Shown piece after piece: positions 8,062 to 16,579 of a stretch of 64,000 nt of DNA (its first letter is position 1; every line of letters starts with the position of its first letter). The DNA is from Allobosea sp. (GTDB lineage Bacteria; Pseudomonadota; Alphaproteobacteria; Rhizobiales; Beijerinckiaceae), in assembly GCF_030695125.1 (NCBI RefSeq), contig NZ_JAUYTP010000058.1, positions 1-64,000 of the forward strand, in the 5' to 3' direction. The notes under the pieces are model-generated. The model was not told the origin of the DNA, made no database searches, and worked only from the letters and a program-made list of their open reading frames with translations. Both the position numbers and the translations under genes were made by a program.

Positions 8062-8086
8062 GGTCTCTCCTTCGGGAAAAATGGTT

Positions 8087-8608
8087 TCAGGCGTGAGCGA
8101 AGGCAGATGCGCTGCGCAGCGCCTTGACGGCGGAGATCCGCGCCTGCGGCAGCATCGGGAAGGTGACGATCGAGATCTCCCAGAGGTCGATCCGCTCCAG
8201 CCGGCGCAGGCCGCTGCGCGGCTCGGTGCGGGCACGTTCTGAACGGAACCCGATCGAGAGCCCGTCCACCGCGCCTTCGCGCATCAGGGCGTGGATCTCG
8301 CGGGCGCGGGCGACGGCGAGCGAGAGCTGCCCCCTGACGAAGAGCCCGCGCGAATCTTCGGTCAGCGCGAGCCAGCGGCCGATCGGCTCGGCGGGATCAT
8401 GCTGCCAGAGCAGCTTGACGCCGGCCGGCCCGCGCCGCGCCAGGCTCTCGCGAAAGGCGCCGCGTTCGACGATGTCCTTGCCGAGATCGGCGATGCCGAA
8501 CAGGCTCGCATAGCCCTCGAACAGCCCGTCGAGACCGATGCGCGCCGGCGGCAGCGGCAGGAACTTGGACTCGCGGTCGCAGGCGCCGGCGGGTGCAAGC
8601 GCCCTCAT
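8087..8608 (-). CDS. GTA prohead protease g4 (HK97/U35)
   Basis: The 173-residue protein is the capsid maturation protease. Visible catalytic residues are His in LLWQHDP, Ser in VDGLSIGF and the acidic residue in DLWEISIVTFP. The N-terminal FEGYASLFGIAD motif is also typical. It processes capsid g5, whose start is 25 bp downstream. Its start overlaps the stop of a 60-residue ORF by four bases. Confidence 0.9.
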   Translation of the reverse strand: MRALAPAGACDRESKFLPLPPARIGLDGLFEGYASLFGIADLGKDIVERGAFRESLARRGPAGVKLLWQHDPAEPIGRWLALTEDSRGLFVRGQLSLAVARAREIHALMREGAVDGLSIGFRSERARTEPRSGLRRLERIDLWEISIVTFPMLPQARISAVKALRSASAFAHA

Positions 8609-8787
8609 CGCGCCCGCTCCCCGGCCTTGCCCGCAGGCCTCGCACCGCCCTCCAGCCGGGCCAGATTGCGCAGGAAGCGGCCGAAGACCTCGGTGTTGGC
8701 CGGCCCGCGCGCCGGCTGCCGCGGCGGGCTGCGGCCCGGGCCGGAGGATTTCGGCGGGGCGGGCTTCTGGTCTGCGGAACGCGTCAT
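8605..8787 (-). CDS. Small basic protein in the GTA head operon, 60 aa
   Basis: This frame overlaps the upstream 66-aa gene (ATGA at 8784-8787) and the downstream prohead protease (ATGA at 8605-8608). The double coupling argues that it is translated. The protein is basic and Pro/Arg/Gly-rich in its first half, with a short FGRFLRNLARLEG helix; it is probably mostly disordered. I know no function. GTA clusters often carry small poorly conserved ORFs between portal and protease. Confidence 0.55.
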   Translation of the reverse strand: MTRSADQKPAPPKSSGPGRSPPRQPARGPANTEVFGRFLRNLARLEGGARPAGKAGERAR

Positions 8788-8984
8788 GGCTGGTCCCCCT
8801 CGTGACGGGCGTTGAAGCGGTTGAGTTCGCGCACGAAGTCGTCGAAGCGGCGGTTGGCGGCGGAGAGCTCGCGCATCACGAACCAGGCTGCGGCCGAGGC
8901 CGTCGCAGCCCAGAGCAGCAGCCCGAGATGGCCGACATCGGCGCGCCCGACGAAGGCGGTGACGATCTGGTCGAGCAGGTTCAT
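8784..8984 (-). CDS. GTA g3.5-like small membrane protein, 66 aa
   Basis: ATG 8984 is chosen because GGGGAGG precedes it and it overlaps the portal stop as ATGA. The 66-residue product has one hydrophobic segment (LGLLLWAATASAAAWFVM, about residues 20-38) and a charged C-terminal helix with FDDFVRELNRFN. A small single-span protein in this place corresponds to ORF g3.5 of R. capsulatus GTA, whose role is not known to me. Confidence 0.7.
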   Translation of the reverse strand: MNLLDQIVTAFVGRADVGHLGLLLWAATASAAAWFVMRELSAANRRFDDFVRELNRFNARHEGDQP

Positions 8985-10165
8985 GGGTTCGCCTCCCCCG
9001 CTCGCGGCGCCCGGCCGTAGCCGACCGCCTCGCGCTTCTCGTCCTCGCTGAGGAAGGTCGCCGCGCCGAGCCGGCGCCAGAGCGATTCTCGCTCCTCGGC
9101 CAGCGCCTCGATGGCGTCGAGATCGGGTTCCAGCGTCAGCTCGCCGCCGAAGGCGGGGCCGAGCCACTGCGCCAGCGACTGCGCCGTGCGCCGCACCAGC
9201 GGGATCGCGGTCTGGCGCCAGAAGGCGCGGTTGGCCTCGGCGAAATTGGCGTGGGTGTTGTCGCCGGGCAGGCCCAGCAGCAGCGGCGGCACGCCGAAGG
9301 CGAGCGCGATCTCGCGCGCCGCGACGCCCTTGGCGGCCACGAAATCGAGTTCCGCCGGTGTCAGCGAGAGCGGCTTCCAGTCGAGCCCGCCTTCGAGCAG
9401 CAGCGGCCGGCCGGCATTGCGGGCGCCCTGGAAGCTCTCCTCCAGCTCGGCCTTCAGCCGCTCGAACTGCGCGTCGGTGAGGCTCGCCCCGTCCGGCCCG
9501 TCATAGACCAGTGCGCCGGAGGGCCGCGCCGCATTGTCGAGCAGGCCCTTGTGCCAGGCGCTGGCGGCATTGTGGATGTCGAGCGAGCAGGCGGCGGCCT
9601 CGATCGGCGACAGGCCGTAATGGTCGTCGACCGGATGGAAGAGCGTCAGATGCAGGATCGGCGGGACCGTTCCCTCGTCCTGCCGGAAGCGGATCGTGTC
9701 GCCGCCGACGGTGTAGTCATAGGCTTCCGGCCAGCCATCGCGGCCGGGGACGACCTTCATCCGGTCGGGCCGCAGCGCATAGAGCTCGCGCGGCTCGGCG
9801 CCTGCGCTTGCCGCCTCGACATAGGCATTGCCGGCGACCAGCAGATGCCCGAACAGCATCTCGCGGAAGGCGATGCCACCCTGGCGCGGATTGGGCCTGT
9901 CGATCAGCGCGAGCGCCGGATGCTCCGGCATTTCGCGATCACCCACCTTGGCGGACAGCGGCGTCTGCGCCGCGGCTTCCGCGATGAGTCGGACGCAGCG
10001 ATGCACGACCGGGTTGCGCTCATAGCCCTCGCGGGCCAGCGCCGCATAATCGCGCGGCGTCCAGACCGGGCGACCGGCCTCATGCAGCGCGATCAGCGGC
10101 CCGACGCGCGAGCGCTTGCGTTCCGGCGCGGCGGAGCCGCGCAGGTGGCGAAGGAAATTGAGCAT
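8981..10165 (-). CDS. GTA portal protein g3 (HK97 family)
   Basis: The 394-residue protein is an HK97-type portal: NPVVHRCVRLIAEAAA, LLVAGNAYVEA, the GLSPIEAA motif and FGVPPLLLGLPGDNT are family landmarks. It forms the dodecameric ring through which DNA is packaged. It overlaps the g3.5-like gene by four bases. An intergenic palindromic element lies between it and terminase g2, so g2 and g3 may be uncoupled. Confidence 0.92.
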   Translation of the reverse strand: MLNFLRHLRGSAAPERKRSRVGPLIALHEAGRPVWTPRDYAALAREGYERNPVVHRCVRLIAEAAAQTPLSAKVGDREMPEHPALALIDRPNPRQGGIAFREMLFGHLLVAGNAYVEAASAGAEPRELYALRPDRMKVVPGRDGWPEAYDYTVGGDTIRFRQDEGTVPPILHLTLFHPVDDHYGLSPIEAAACSLDIHNAASAWHKGLLDNAARPSGALVYDGPDGASLTDAQFERLKAELEESFQGARNAGRPLLLEGGLDWKPLSLTPAELDFVAAKGVAAREIALAFGVPPLLLGLPGDNTHANFAEANRAFWRQTAIPLVRRTAQSLAQWLGPAFGGELTLEPDLDAIEALAEERESLWRRLGAATFLSEDEKREAVGYGRAPRAGEANP

Positions 10166-10186
10166 GGAGGTCTCGCTTATGAGTGC

Positions 10187-10275
10187 GTCATGCTCGGGCT
10201 CGACCCGAGCATCTCTGAAACCAGTGCATTCTCGTCCCGAGCTTCTCGGGTCCGCTGACGCGGCCCGAGAATGAC
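10187..10275. repeat. Intergenic palindromic element, family D
   Basis: An element of ~89 bp begins GTCATGCTCGGG and ends CCCGAGAATGAC, with internal inverted segments (TGCTCGGGCTCGACCCGAGCA and CCCGAGCTTCTCGGG). It is the reverse-complement relative of the element at 55678-55752. It sits between the stop of terminase g2 and the start of portal g3, inside a multigene cluster. Confidence 0.8.
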
Positions 10276-10286
10276 GGCGTCTGAAC

Positions 10287-11597
10287 CTAAATCCCCCTCA
10301 CCCGCGGCCGGCCCCTGGGGCCGAGCATCAGATGGGTCAGCGCCCAGACGAGCGCATCGAGCCGGTCGGGCGAGCGGCCCGAACTCAGGCCGCCGGGGCC
10401 GAAATCACACATCTCGTCCTCGAGCGCGGGAAAGGTGCCGGCATGGCGCACCCGCCCCTGCGCATAGAGCGCCGCCACCGGCTCGGCCCTCAGATATTTG
10501 CCGCGCGTCGCCCTGACCGCGCTCACCGGCACGCCCGGATCGACCTCGCGGATGACGGCGGTCGCCATCTCGCCGCCCTGATTGACCTCGACGACGAGCG
10601 CATCAGCTTCAAAACGCCGGTAGAGCGCGACCGCCTTGGCCGCCCATTCATGCGGGCGGGCGCCGGACACGGTGCCGTCTTCCAGCACATGGCCGAGGCC
10701 GTCGCGGTCGAGGCCTGCGACCACCAGCCCGCAGGAATCGGCCCGGGCCGAGGACGAGGCCGGCGGATCGACCGCGACCACGATCCGCGCCAGAGCCGGC
10801 GCCTCCCGCTCCCGGCAATCCTCGATCATCGCGCGCGTCCAGAGCGCATCGGCGCTTTCCTCGACCAGTTCGCCGTCGAGTTCCTGCCGGCCGAGCCGCG
10901 TGCCGCCATAGCTCTGCGTCACGCTGCGGATGAAGTCGGCGGCGAGGTTGAAGCGGTTGGCGCTGGTCGCGGCGCGGCTGACGGCCACTTGCGGATCGTC
11001 CAGCAGCCGCTTGATCAGCGGCACGGGACGCGGCGTCGTCGTGATGATCTGGCGCGGCCGGTCGCCGAGGCGAAGCCCGAATTGCAGCATGTCCCAGGTC
11101 TCCTGAAGGTTCGGCCATTTCGCCAGTTCGTCGGACCAGGCGGCGCCGAATTGCGGGCCGCGCAACCCTTCCGGATCTTCCGCCGAAAACACCTGGGCGA
11201 TGGCGCCATTGGGCCATTCGAGCCGCCGCCGCGAGGGATACCAGCTCGGCCGCTCCCAGCGTGTGTGGATCGCGAGCAGCCCGGAGACGCCCTCGATCAT
11301 GACGTCGCGGACCTGGCCTTGCGTCTCGCCGACCAGCGCGATGCGTTGCGTCGCCGCCTGCGCATAAGGCTCCTGCCCCAGCGCCATGCCCTTGACCCAT
11401 TCGGCGCCGGTGCGGGTCTTGCCCGCGCCCCGACCGCCCAGGACGAGCCAGACGGACTTGTGCGGCGGTTCACCAAGCTTTTGATCGAGCCGACCGAACA
11501 GGGTCCAGCACTCACTGAGGGCCACCACACTGTCAGCGTCCAGATCAGGAACGATCTGGGGGATCAGCCTGGCCCAGCTCTCGATCGGCAAGCGCAT
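10287..11597 (-). CDS. GTA terminase large subunit g2
   Basis: The protein carries the packaging motor signature: Walker A LVLGGRGAGKTRTGAEW, LRGPQFGAAWSDELAKW (Walker B region), IITTTPRPVPLIK, and a C-terminal RNase H-type nuclease part with VVAVDPPASS and ALVVEVNQGGEM. From ATG 11597 it is 436 residues, the usual length. Earlier in-frame ATGs at 11636 and 11666 lie inside g1, so the start is uncertain; an AAAGGAG lies 16 bases before 11597. It packages DNA into GTA heads. Confidence 0.9.
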   Translation of the reverse strand: MRLPIESWARLIPQIVPDLDADSVVALSECWTLFGRLDQKLGEPPHKSVWLVLGGRGAGKTRTGAEWVKGMALGQEPYAQAATQRIALVGETQGQVRDVMIEGVSGLLAIHTRWERPSWYPSRRRLEWPNGAIAQVFSAEDPEGLRGPQFGAAWSDELAKWPNLQETWDMLQFGLRLGDRPRQIITTTPRPVPLIKRLLDDPQVAVSRAATSANRFNLAADFIRSVTQSYGGTRLGRQELDGELVEESADALWTRAMIEDCREREAPALARIVVAVDPPASSSARADSCGLVVAGLDRDGLGHVLEDGTVSGARPHEWAAKAVALYRRFEADALVVEVNQGGEMATAVIREVDPGVPVSAVRATRGKYLRAEPVAALYAQGRVRHAGTFPALEDEMCDFGPGGLSSGRSPDRLDALVWALTHLMLGPRGRPRVRGI

Positions 11598-11928
11598 CAA
11601 GACGTCGTGCAAGCTCCTTTCGGAGTTCGGCGACATGGCGCAGTCCGGCGGCGGGCGAGAGTTCATCGGTGGATCTGTCCTCCCGGCCGGGCGCCGCCGC
11701 GTCGAGCGCCACCAGTTCGCGCACGGTGCGGGCCAGCACAGCGAGCGCCTTGGCCTCGGATTCGCTGGCCGCGGCGCCCTTCGGCAGTTCCTCGAGCCGC
11801 GCCTCATGCGCGTCGAGCTGGCGCTGCGCGGCGCGCCAGAGCCGCGTCACCACGGCCTTGCGGGCCACGGACAAGCGCTTACCCTTCGCGACCGGCAGCG
11901 CCGGCGCGTCTTCATCGGAATCGGACAT
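11545..11928 (-). CDS. GTA g1 protein (small terminase-like)
   Basis: The 127-residue hydrophilic protein is largely helical, with a basic N-terminus (KRLSVARKAVVTRLWRAA) and two charged helices, consistent with GTA gene g1, the small terminase-type subunit that opens the cluster. Its 3' end overlaps the terminase start. It is the first gene of the run; the stretch upstream to 12089 would hold the cluster promoter, but I see no convincing box. Confidence 0.65.
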   Translation of the reverse strand: MSDSDEDAPALPVAKGKRLSVARKAVVTRLWRAAQRQLDAHEARLEELPKGAAASESEAKALAVLARTVRELVALDAAAPGREDRSTDELSPAAGLRHVAELRKELARRLDALADRELGQADPPDRS

Positions 11929-11957
11929 GGATAGAACCTCGCAGGGCCCGACATGCG

Positions 11958-11986
11958 AAAGCCGCCGGCGGGGAGCGCGGCGGCTT
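11958..11986 (-). terminator. Hairpin between the LOG gene and GTA g1
   Basis: AAGCCGCC (11959-11966) pairs with GGCGGCTT (11979-11986). Read on the minus strand, the stem is followed by a short T run. It lies downstream of the LOG gene and upstream of g1 and may stop read-through into the GTA cluster. The T run is only about three bases. Confidence 0.35.
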
Positions 11987-12089
11987 GGCGTCTGGTCACA
12001 CTTCGTGAGAGTTCCTGATGTCTAGCGGATCAGCGTGACGCTGTCAAGGACTAATTTCCTACAACCGAGAGGCGATCGGCCGGAGGCCC

Positions 12090-12671
12090 TCACACCTCCT
12101 CCTTCTCCACCCATTTATACGTCACCGCCGGCACATACTGCTCCATCCGGTCGAGCAGGGTCGCGGGCTGGGTGTCGGTGATGGTCATGGCACGGTGGGT
12201 CTGCTTCAGGAAGCCGGCCTCCACCGTGTTGTCCAGGAAGGTCGCCAGCGGGTCGTAGAAGCCCGCGACATTGAGGAAGGCGAGCGGCTTGTCGTGGATG
12301 CCGAGCTGGGCCCAGGTCCAGATCTCGAACAGCTCCTCGAAGGTGCCGATGCCGCCGGGCATGGCGATGAAGCCCTCCGAGAGCTCGGCCATGCGGGCCT
12401 TGCGGATATGCATGGTCTCGACGATCTCGAGCCGGGTCAGGTGGTGATGGCCGACCTCCTTCTCGCGCAGCGCGCGGGGGATGATGCCATGAACCTCGCC
12501 GCCCGCCGCGAGCGCCGCATCGGCGACGATGCCCATCAGCCCGACCGCGCCGCCGCCATAGACCAGCACCATGCCGCGCCTTGCGATCTCGGCGCCCATG
12601 GCGCGGGCGCCTTCGGCATAGACGGGATCATTGCCGGGGTTCGACCCGCAGAACACGCAGACGGATTTCAT
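12090..12671 (-). CDS. LOG family protein (TIGR00730)
   Basis: The 193-residue protein from ATG 12671 (purine-rich site upstream) has the LOG/lysine-decarboxylase-like Rossmann signature: [10 protein letters not shown] at the N-terminus, [10 protein letters not shown], and the [10 protein letters not shown] motif with the conserved Glu. Members release a nitrogenous base from nucleoside 5'-monophosphates (cytokinin-activating type in plants). In this bacterium a general nucleotide phosphoribohydrolase role is the safest reading. It follows the M20 peptidase with 4 bp between stop and start, so the two are probably cotranscribed. Confidence 0.88.
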   Translation of the reverse strand: MKSVCVFCGSNPGNDPVYAEGARAMGAEIARRGMVLVYGGGAVGLMGIVADAALAAGGEVHGIIPRALREKEVGHHHLTRLEIVETMHIRKARMAELSEGFIAMPGGIGTFEELFEIWTWAQLGIHDKPLAFLNVAGFYDPLATFLDNTVEAGFLKQTHRAMTITDTQPATLLDRMEQYVPAVTYKWVEKEEV

Positions 12672-12675
12672 CGGC

Positions 12676-14067
12676 TCAGCCCCCCTTCGCGGCAAGCGCC
12701 TGCAGGATGCGTGCCCAGGAGCGCTGGCCCTTGTGGACGGAGGAGAGGTCGTATTTCTCGTTGGGCGAATGCACGCGGTCGTCGTCGAGCCCGAAGCCGA
12801 CGAGCAGCGTGTCGATGCCGAGCAGGCGCTTGAAATCGCCGACGACGGGGATCGAGCCGCCCGAGCCGATGGTGACCGCCTTGCGGCCCCATTCCTCGGT
12901 CAGCGCATTCTGCGCCTGGCGCAGGGCCTGCGACTCGACCGGCACGGCGATGGCCGGCGAGGCGCCATGGGCGACGAAGTCCGCCGTTACATCGGCCGGC
13001 AGCCGCTCGCGCACGAAGGCCTGGAAGGCGGCGGCGATCTTCTCGGGGTCTTGGCTACCGACGAGGCGGAAGGAGACTTTGGCCGAGGCCTTGCCGGCGA
13101 TCACCGTCTTGGTGCCCTCCCCGGTATAGCCACCCCAGAGCCCGTTGACGTCGCAGGTCGGGCGGGACTGGATCTGCTCGATCAGCATGCGCCCCTTCTC
13201 GCCGATCGAGTGCTTCAGCCCGATCTGGCCGAGGAACTCGTCCTCGGTGAGGTTGAGGTCGGCCCAGTCGGCCTTTTGCTGGTTCGTCGGCTCCTCGACG
13301 CCGTCATAGAAGCCCGGCAGCGTGATGCGCCCGTCCTCGTCATGCAGCGCCGCGACGATCTTTGCCAGCACATGGACGGGGTTGGCGGCCGCGCCGCCGA
13401 ACAGGCCGGAATGCAGGTCGCGGTCGGCGCAGGTGATCGTCACCTCCTGATAAACCAGGCCGCGCAGCGAGGCGGTGATGGCTGGCGTCTGCCGGTCCCA
13501 CATGCCGGTGTCGCAGACGAGCGCGAAATCCGCCTTCAGCTCGGCGGCATTGTCGCGGACGAAGGCCGGGAGGTTGACCGAGCCCGATTCCTCCTCGCCC
13601 TCGACCATCACGGTGACGCCGATCGGCAGATCGCCAGTCTCACTGAGCGTCGCCCGCAGCGCCTCGACGAAGGTCATGACCTGACCCTTGTCGTCGCAGG
13701 CCCCGCGCGCGACGATGACCTTCCGGCCGGGCTCGATCTCCTTGATCACGGGCTCGAAGGGCTTGGTGTCCCAGAGCTCCAGCGGGTCCACCGGCTGGAC
13801 GTCGTAATGGCCGTAGAACAGCACATGCGGCGCGCCCGCCTTGGGGCGATGGGCGAGCACGATCGGATGCCCGGGCGTCTCGCGCAGGCCGGCGGTGAAG
13901 CCGAGCGATTCCAGATCCCTCGCCAGCCACTCCGCCGCGCGGCGGCTGTCGGCGGCGTAAGCCGAATCGGTCGAGATCGAGGGGATTTCGAGCCAGGAGG
14001 ACAGGCGCGCCAGCGAGGCGTCGAGATCGGCATCGAGGCGGGCGAGGATCGCGGGAAGCTTTGTCAT
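12676..14067 (-). CDS. M20 family metallopeptidase (dipeptidase-like)
   Basis: From ATG 14067 the product is 463 residues; an in-frame start at 14127 would add 20 poorly conserved residues. Metal-site motifs are visible: [11 protein letters not shown] (His/Asp), [10 protein letters not shown] (bridging Asp), VEGEEESGS (catalytic and metal Glu), LVCDTGMWD and a C-terminal His. A dimerisation insert with [14 protein letters not shown] lies in the middle. It is a cytosolic zinc exopeptidase, probably acting on dipeptides. It is coupled to the LOG gene downstream. Confidence 0.9.
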   Translation of the reverse strand: MTKLPAILARLDADLDASLARLSSWLEIPSISTDSAYAADSRRAAEWLARDLESLGFTAGLRETPGHPIVLAHRPKAGAPHVLFYGHYDVQPVDPLELWDTKPFEPVIKEIEPGRKVIVARGACDDKGQVMTFVEALRATLSETGDLPIGVTVMVEGEEESGSVNLPAFVRDNAAELKADFALVCDTGMWDRQTPAITASLRGLVYQEVTITCADRDLHSGLFGGAAANPVHVLAKIVAALHDEDGRITLPGFYDGVEEPTNQQKADWADLNLTEDEFLGQIGLKHSIGEKGRMLIEQIQSRPTCDVNGLWGGYTGEGTKTVIAGKASAKVSFRLVGSQDPEKIAAAFQAFVRERLPADVTADFVAHGASPAIAVPVESQALRQAQNALTEEWGRKAVTIGSGGSIPVVGDFKRLLGIDTLLVGFGLDDDRVHSPNEKYDLSSVHKGQRSWARILQALAAKGG

Positions 14068-14180
14068 GGCACTCGGCAAGGCTGGGCTCGGGCGGAGAGG
14101 CTGAGCCGATTCAGGTAACGCCATCATGGCAAGGCGCGGGGGCGGCGTCAGCAGGATTGGTTCATGGCCGTCTTGAACCT

Positions 14181-14313
14181 GTCTTTCCGGGGCTTCGCGT
14201 CAGCGAAGAACCCGGAACCCATGACTGGGTACACGCGGGGATGTGACGACTGATCCCGCCGCTCACCCGGTCGTGGGTTCCGGGTTCGCGCCCTTGGCGC
14301 GCCCCGGAATGAC
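14181..14313. repeat. Intergenic palindromic element, family A
   Basis: About 133 bp, starting GTCTTTCCGGGGCTTCGCG (one base off the usual GTCATTCCGGGGC) and ending GCGCGCCCCGGAATGAC. The two ends are complementary, and the GGAACCCATGAC/GTCGTGGGTTCC arms also pair. It ends 5 bp before the stop codon of the minus-strand ATPase gene at 14319. Confidence 0.85.
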
Positions 14314-14318
14314 AGCCG

Positions 14319-15860
14319 CTACCGCTTCCCGCCCATCATGCTGCCGAGCACCCCGCGCAGGATCGCGGTGCCGACCTGGCGGCCGATCGTGGTCGCGGCC
14401 GAGCGGGCGGCCGAGGTGAGCACTTTCTCGGCCATGCTCTGCGGCAGGGCGCCGCCGCGGCTGCCGGGGCCGGTCTTGGGGCGCTGCTGCGGCGCGCCGC
14501 CGCCGAGCCAGCCGCCGATCGTGTCGAGGATGCCGCCGCCCCCCGTCGTCGATGCCTCGACGACTTCGCCTTCGGGCGCCATGTTCTTGCGGCTCATCAG
14601 CTCCTCATAGGCCGACTCGCGGTCGACCATGGTGTCGTACTTGCCCTTGAAGCCCGACTCGCTCAGCGCCTGCTGGCGGATCTGTGCCGAGCAGGGCCCG
14701 ACCTGCGCCATGGGCGGGGCGATCAGCGTGCGCTCGACGACCGTGGGCGAGCCCCGGCCCTCGAGCGTCGAGATCAGCGCCTCGCCGACCGCCAGATGCA
14801 TGATCGCCTCTGCGGTGTTGATCTTGGGGTTCTGGCGGAAGGTTTCGGCGGCCGCCTTGACCGCCTTCTGGTCGCGCGGGGTGAAGGCGCGCAGCGCGTG
14901 CTGCACGCGGTTGCCGAGCTGGGCCAGCACGGTCTCGGGGATGTCGAGCGGGTTCTGCGTGACGAAATAGACGCCGACGCCCTTCGAGCGGATCAGCCGC
15001 ACGACCTGCTCGACCGCCGTCAGCAGCGCCTTGGGCGCACCGTTGAAGAGCAGATGCGCCTCGTCGAAGAAGAAGACGAGCTTGGGCTTGTCGAGATCGC
15101 CGACCTCGGGCAGCTGCTCGAACAGCTCCGAGAGCAGCCAGAGCAGGAAGGTCGCATAGAGCCGCGGATTGGCCATCAGCTTGTCGGCGGCCATGATGTT
15201 GACGATGCCGCGGCCATAGCGGTCCGTCCGCATCAGATCGGAGATTTCGAGCGCCGGCTCGCCGAAGAACAGGTCGCCCTTCTGGTTTTCCAGCACCAGC
15301 AGCGCGCGCTGGATGGTGCCGACCGTCTGCGAGGTGACGTTGCCATATTTGGTGGTCAGGTCCTTGGCGTTCTCGGCGATGAAGCCGAGGATCGCGCGCA
15401 GATCCTTGAGGTCGAGCAGCAGCAGCTTCTGTTCGTCGGCGATCCGGAAGGCGATGTTGAGCACGCCCTCCTGCGTCTCGTTGAGATCGAGCAGGCGGGC
15501 CAGCAGCAGCGGCCCCATCTCTGAGATCGTGGCGCGGACGGGGTGCCCCTGCTCGCCGAAGACGTCCCAGAACACGGTGGTGAACTGGTCCGCCTCGTAT
15601 TTCACGCCGATCTCTTCGGCGCGCTTGACGAAGGGCGGCTTGGAATCACCGGGCGCAGCGATCCCCGACAGGTCGCCCTTGATGTCGGCCGCGAAGACGG
15701 GAACGCCCTCGCGGGCGAAGCCCTCGGCCAGCACCTGCAGCGTCACGGTCTTGCCGGTGCCGGTTGCGCCGGTGACGAGGCCGTGCCGGTTGGCGAGCTT
15801 GAGCAGGAGGGTCTCCGGCTTCCAGCTCTTGCCGATCAGAATCGCGCCGTCTTCAGCCAT
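14319..15860 (-). CDS. HerA/YjgR-type ATPase (DUF853)
   Basis: The 513-residue protein has Walker A TGATGTGKTVTLQ near residue 35, the DIKGDLSGIA motif, Walker B KLVFFFDEAHLLF near residue 265, and YFVTQNPLDIP, matching the YjgR/DUF853 branch of HerA-like helicases. The last ~80 residues are Gly/Pro-rich, as is common in the family. Members are cytosolic hexameric ATPases of uncertain biological role. It is encoded alone and is convergent with nothing; the palindromic element lies just after its stop. Confidence 0.9.
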   Translation of the reverse strand: MAEDGAILIGKSWKPETLLLKLANRHGLVTGATGTGKTVTLQVLAEGFAREGVPVFAADIKGDLSGIAAPGDSKPPFVKRAEEIGVKYEADQFTTVFWDVFGEQGHPVRATISEMGPLLLARLLDLNETQEGVLNIAFRIADEQKLLLLDLKDLRAILGFIAENAKDLTTKYGNVTSQTVGTIQRALLVLENQKGDLFFGEPALEISDLMRTDRYGRGIVNIMAADKLMANPRLYATFLLWLLSELFEQLPEVGDLDKPKLVFFFDEAHLLFNGAPKALLTAVEQVVRLIRSKGVGVYFVTQNPLDIPETVLAQLGNRVQHALRAFTPRDQKAVKAAAETFRQNPKINTAEAIMHLAVGEALISTLEGRGSPTVVERTLIAPPMAQVGPCSAQIRQQALSESGFKGKYDTMVDRESAYEELMSRKNMAPEGEVVEASTTGGGGILDTIGGWLGGGAPQQRPKTGPGSRGGALPQSMAEKVLTSAARSAATTIGRQVGTAILRGVLGSMMGGKR

Positions 15861-16012
15861 GGCCCTGCCTGTTGCGTTATCGAAACGTCAGGGCAAGGGT
15901 GTAGCGAAACGCGCCCGCGGGCGGAAGCCCGATCGCAGGGCCGCGCGACCACTTGATCGAAACGTTGATATGTGAACTATCTCGCGCCACACCCAACGAC
16001 AGGACGACGACC

Positions 16013-16399
16013 ATGGATGAACTGATCTCCCGCGTGATCGCGGCCTCGGGCCTCAACGAAGAGCTCGCCCGCAAGGCGATCGGCATCATCCTCGCCTTCC
16101 TGCAGAAGGAAGGCCCTCCGGCCGAGATCGGCGAGCTGATGGCGGCGCTTCCCGGCGCGCAGGAGCTCGCCAATGCCGAAGGCGGCGCCAAGGGCGGGCT
16201 GATGGGCATGGTCGGCGGCATGATGGGCGGCAGCGGCGGCGTGATGGCGCTGGGCGGCCAGCTGATGGGCGCCGGCCTGTCGATGGGGCAGATCCAGTCG
16301 GTCTCGAAGGAGATGTTCGCGGTGGGCCGCGAGAAGGCGGGCGAAGACGCGATGGGCGCGATCGTCGGCGCCATCCCGGGTCTCGGCCAGTTCGTCTGA
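16013..16399 (+). CDS. Hypothetical glycine/methionine-rich protein, 128 aa
   Basis: ATG 16013 follows AGGACGACGACC. The first ~55 residues form two amphipathic helices (MDELISRVIAASGLNEELA...), reminiscent of DUF2267/DUF2780-type small helical proteins. Then comes a low-complexity Gly/Met stretch (GLMGMVGGMMGGSGG), followed by a final helix region. No signal peptide is visible. It is divergent from the ATPase gene and followed by a strong hairpin, so it is a single-gene unit. Function unknown. Confidence 0.7.
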   Translation: MDELISRVIAASGLNEELARKAIGIILAFLQKEGPPAEIGELMAALPGAQELANAEGGAKGGLMGMVGGMMGGSGGVMALGGQLMGAGLSMGQIQSVSKEMFAVGREKAGEDAMGAIVGAIPGLGQFV

Positions 16400-16424
16400 G
16401 CCGCCCCGCCGCAATGTGAACGTC

Positions 16425-16450
16425 ACAACGCCGCCGCGAGGCGGCGTTGT
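16425..16450 (+). terminator. Hairpin terminator after the 128-aa gene
   Basis: A perfect 11-bp stem, ACAACGCCGCC (16425-16435) with GGCGGCGTTGT (16440-16450), closes a GCGA tetraloop of the stable GNRA type. It is followed by CGTTTG, a short T run. It ends transcription before the mutA operon. Confidence 0.6.
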
Positions 16451-16579
16451 CGTTTGCGCCCTCCCCGGCGCAGGTTTGCGCAGCCGCGTTGCGACGAAGT
16501 AGGAATGGCGGCGCAGCGTCTTGCATGGCAATCACCGCCGGACGTCCGCGTCTGGCGGCGAATACGAGGACAGGCTCGC

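Noticed and set aside
562..11928. A complete, inducible prophage
   Set aside because: There is no integrase, repressor, lysis or replication gene. The gene set and order match a gene transfer agent, and the tail end is broken.
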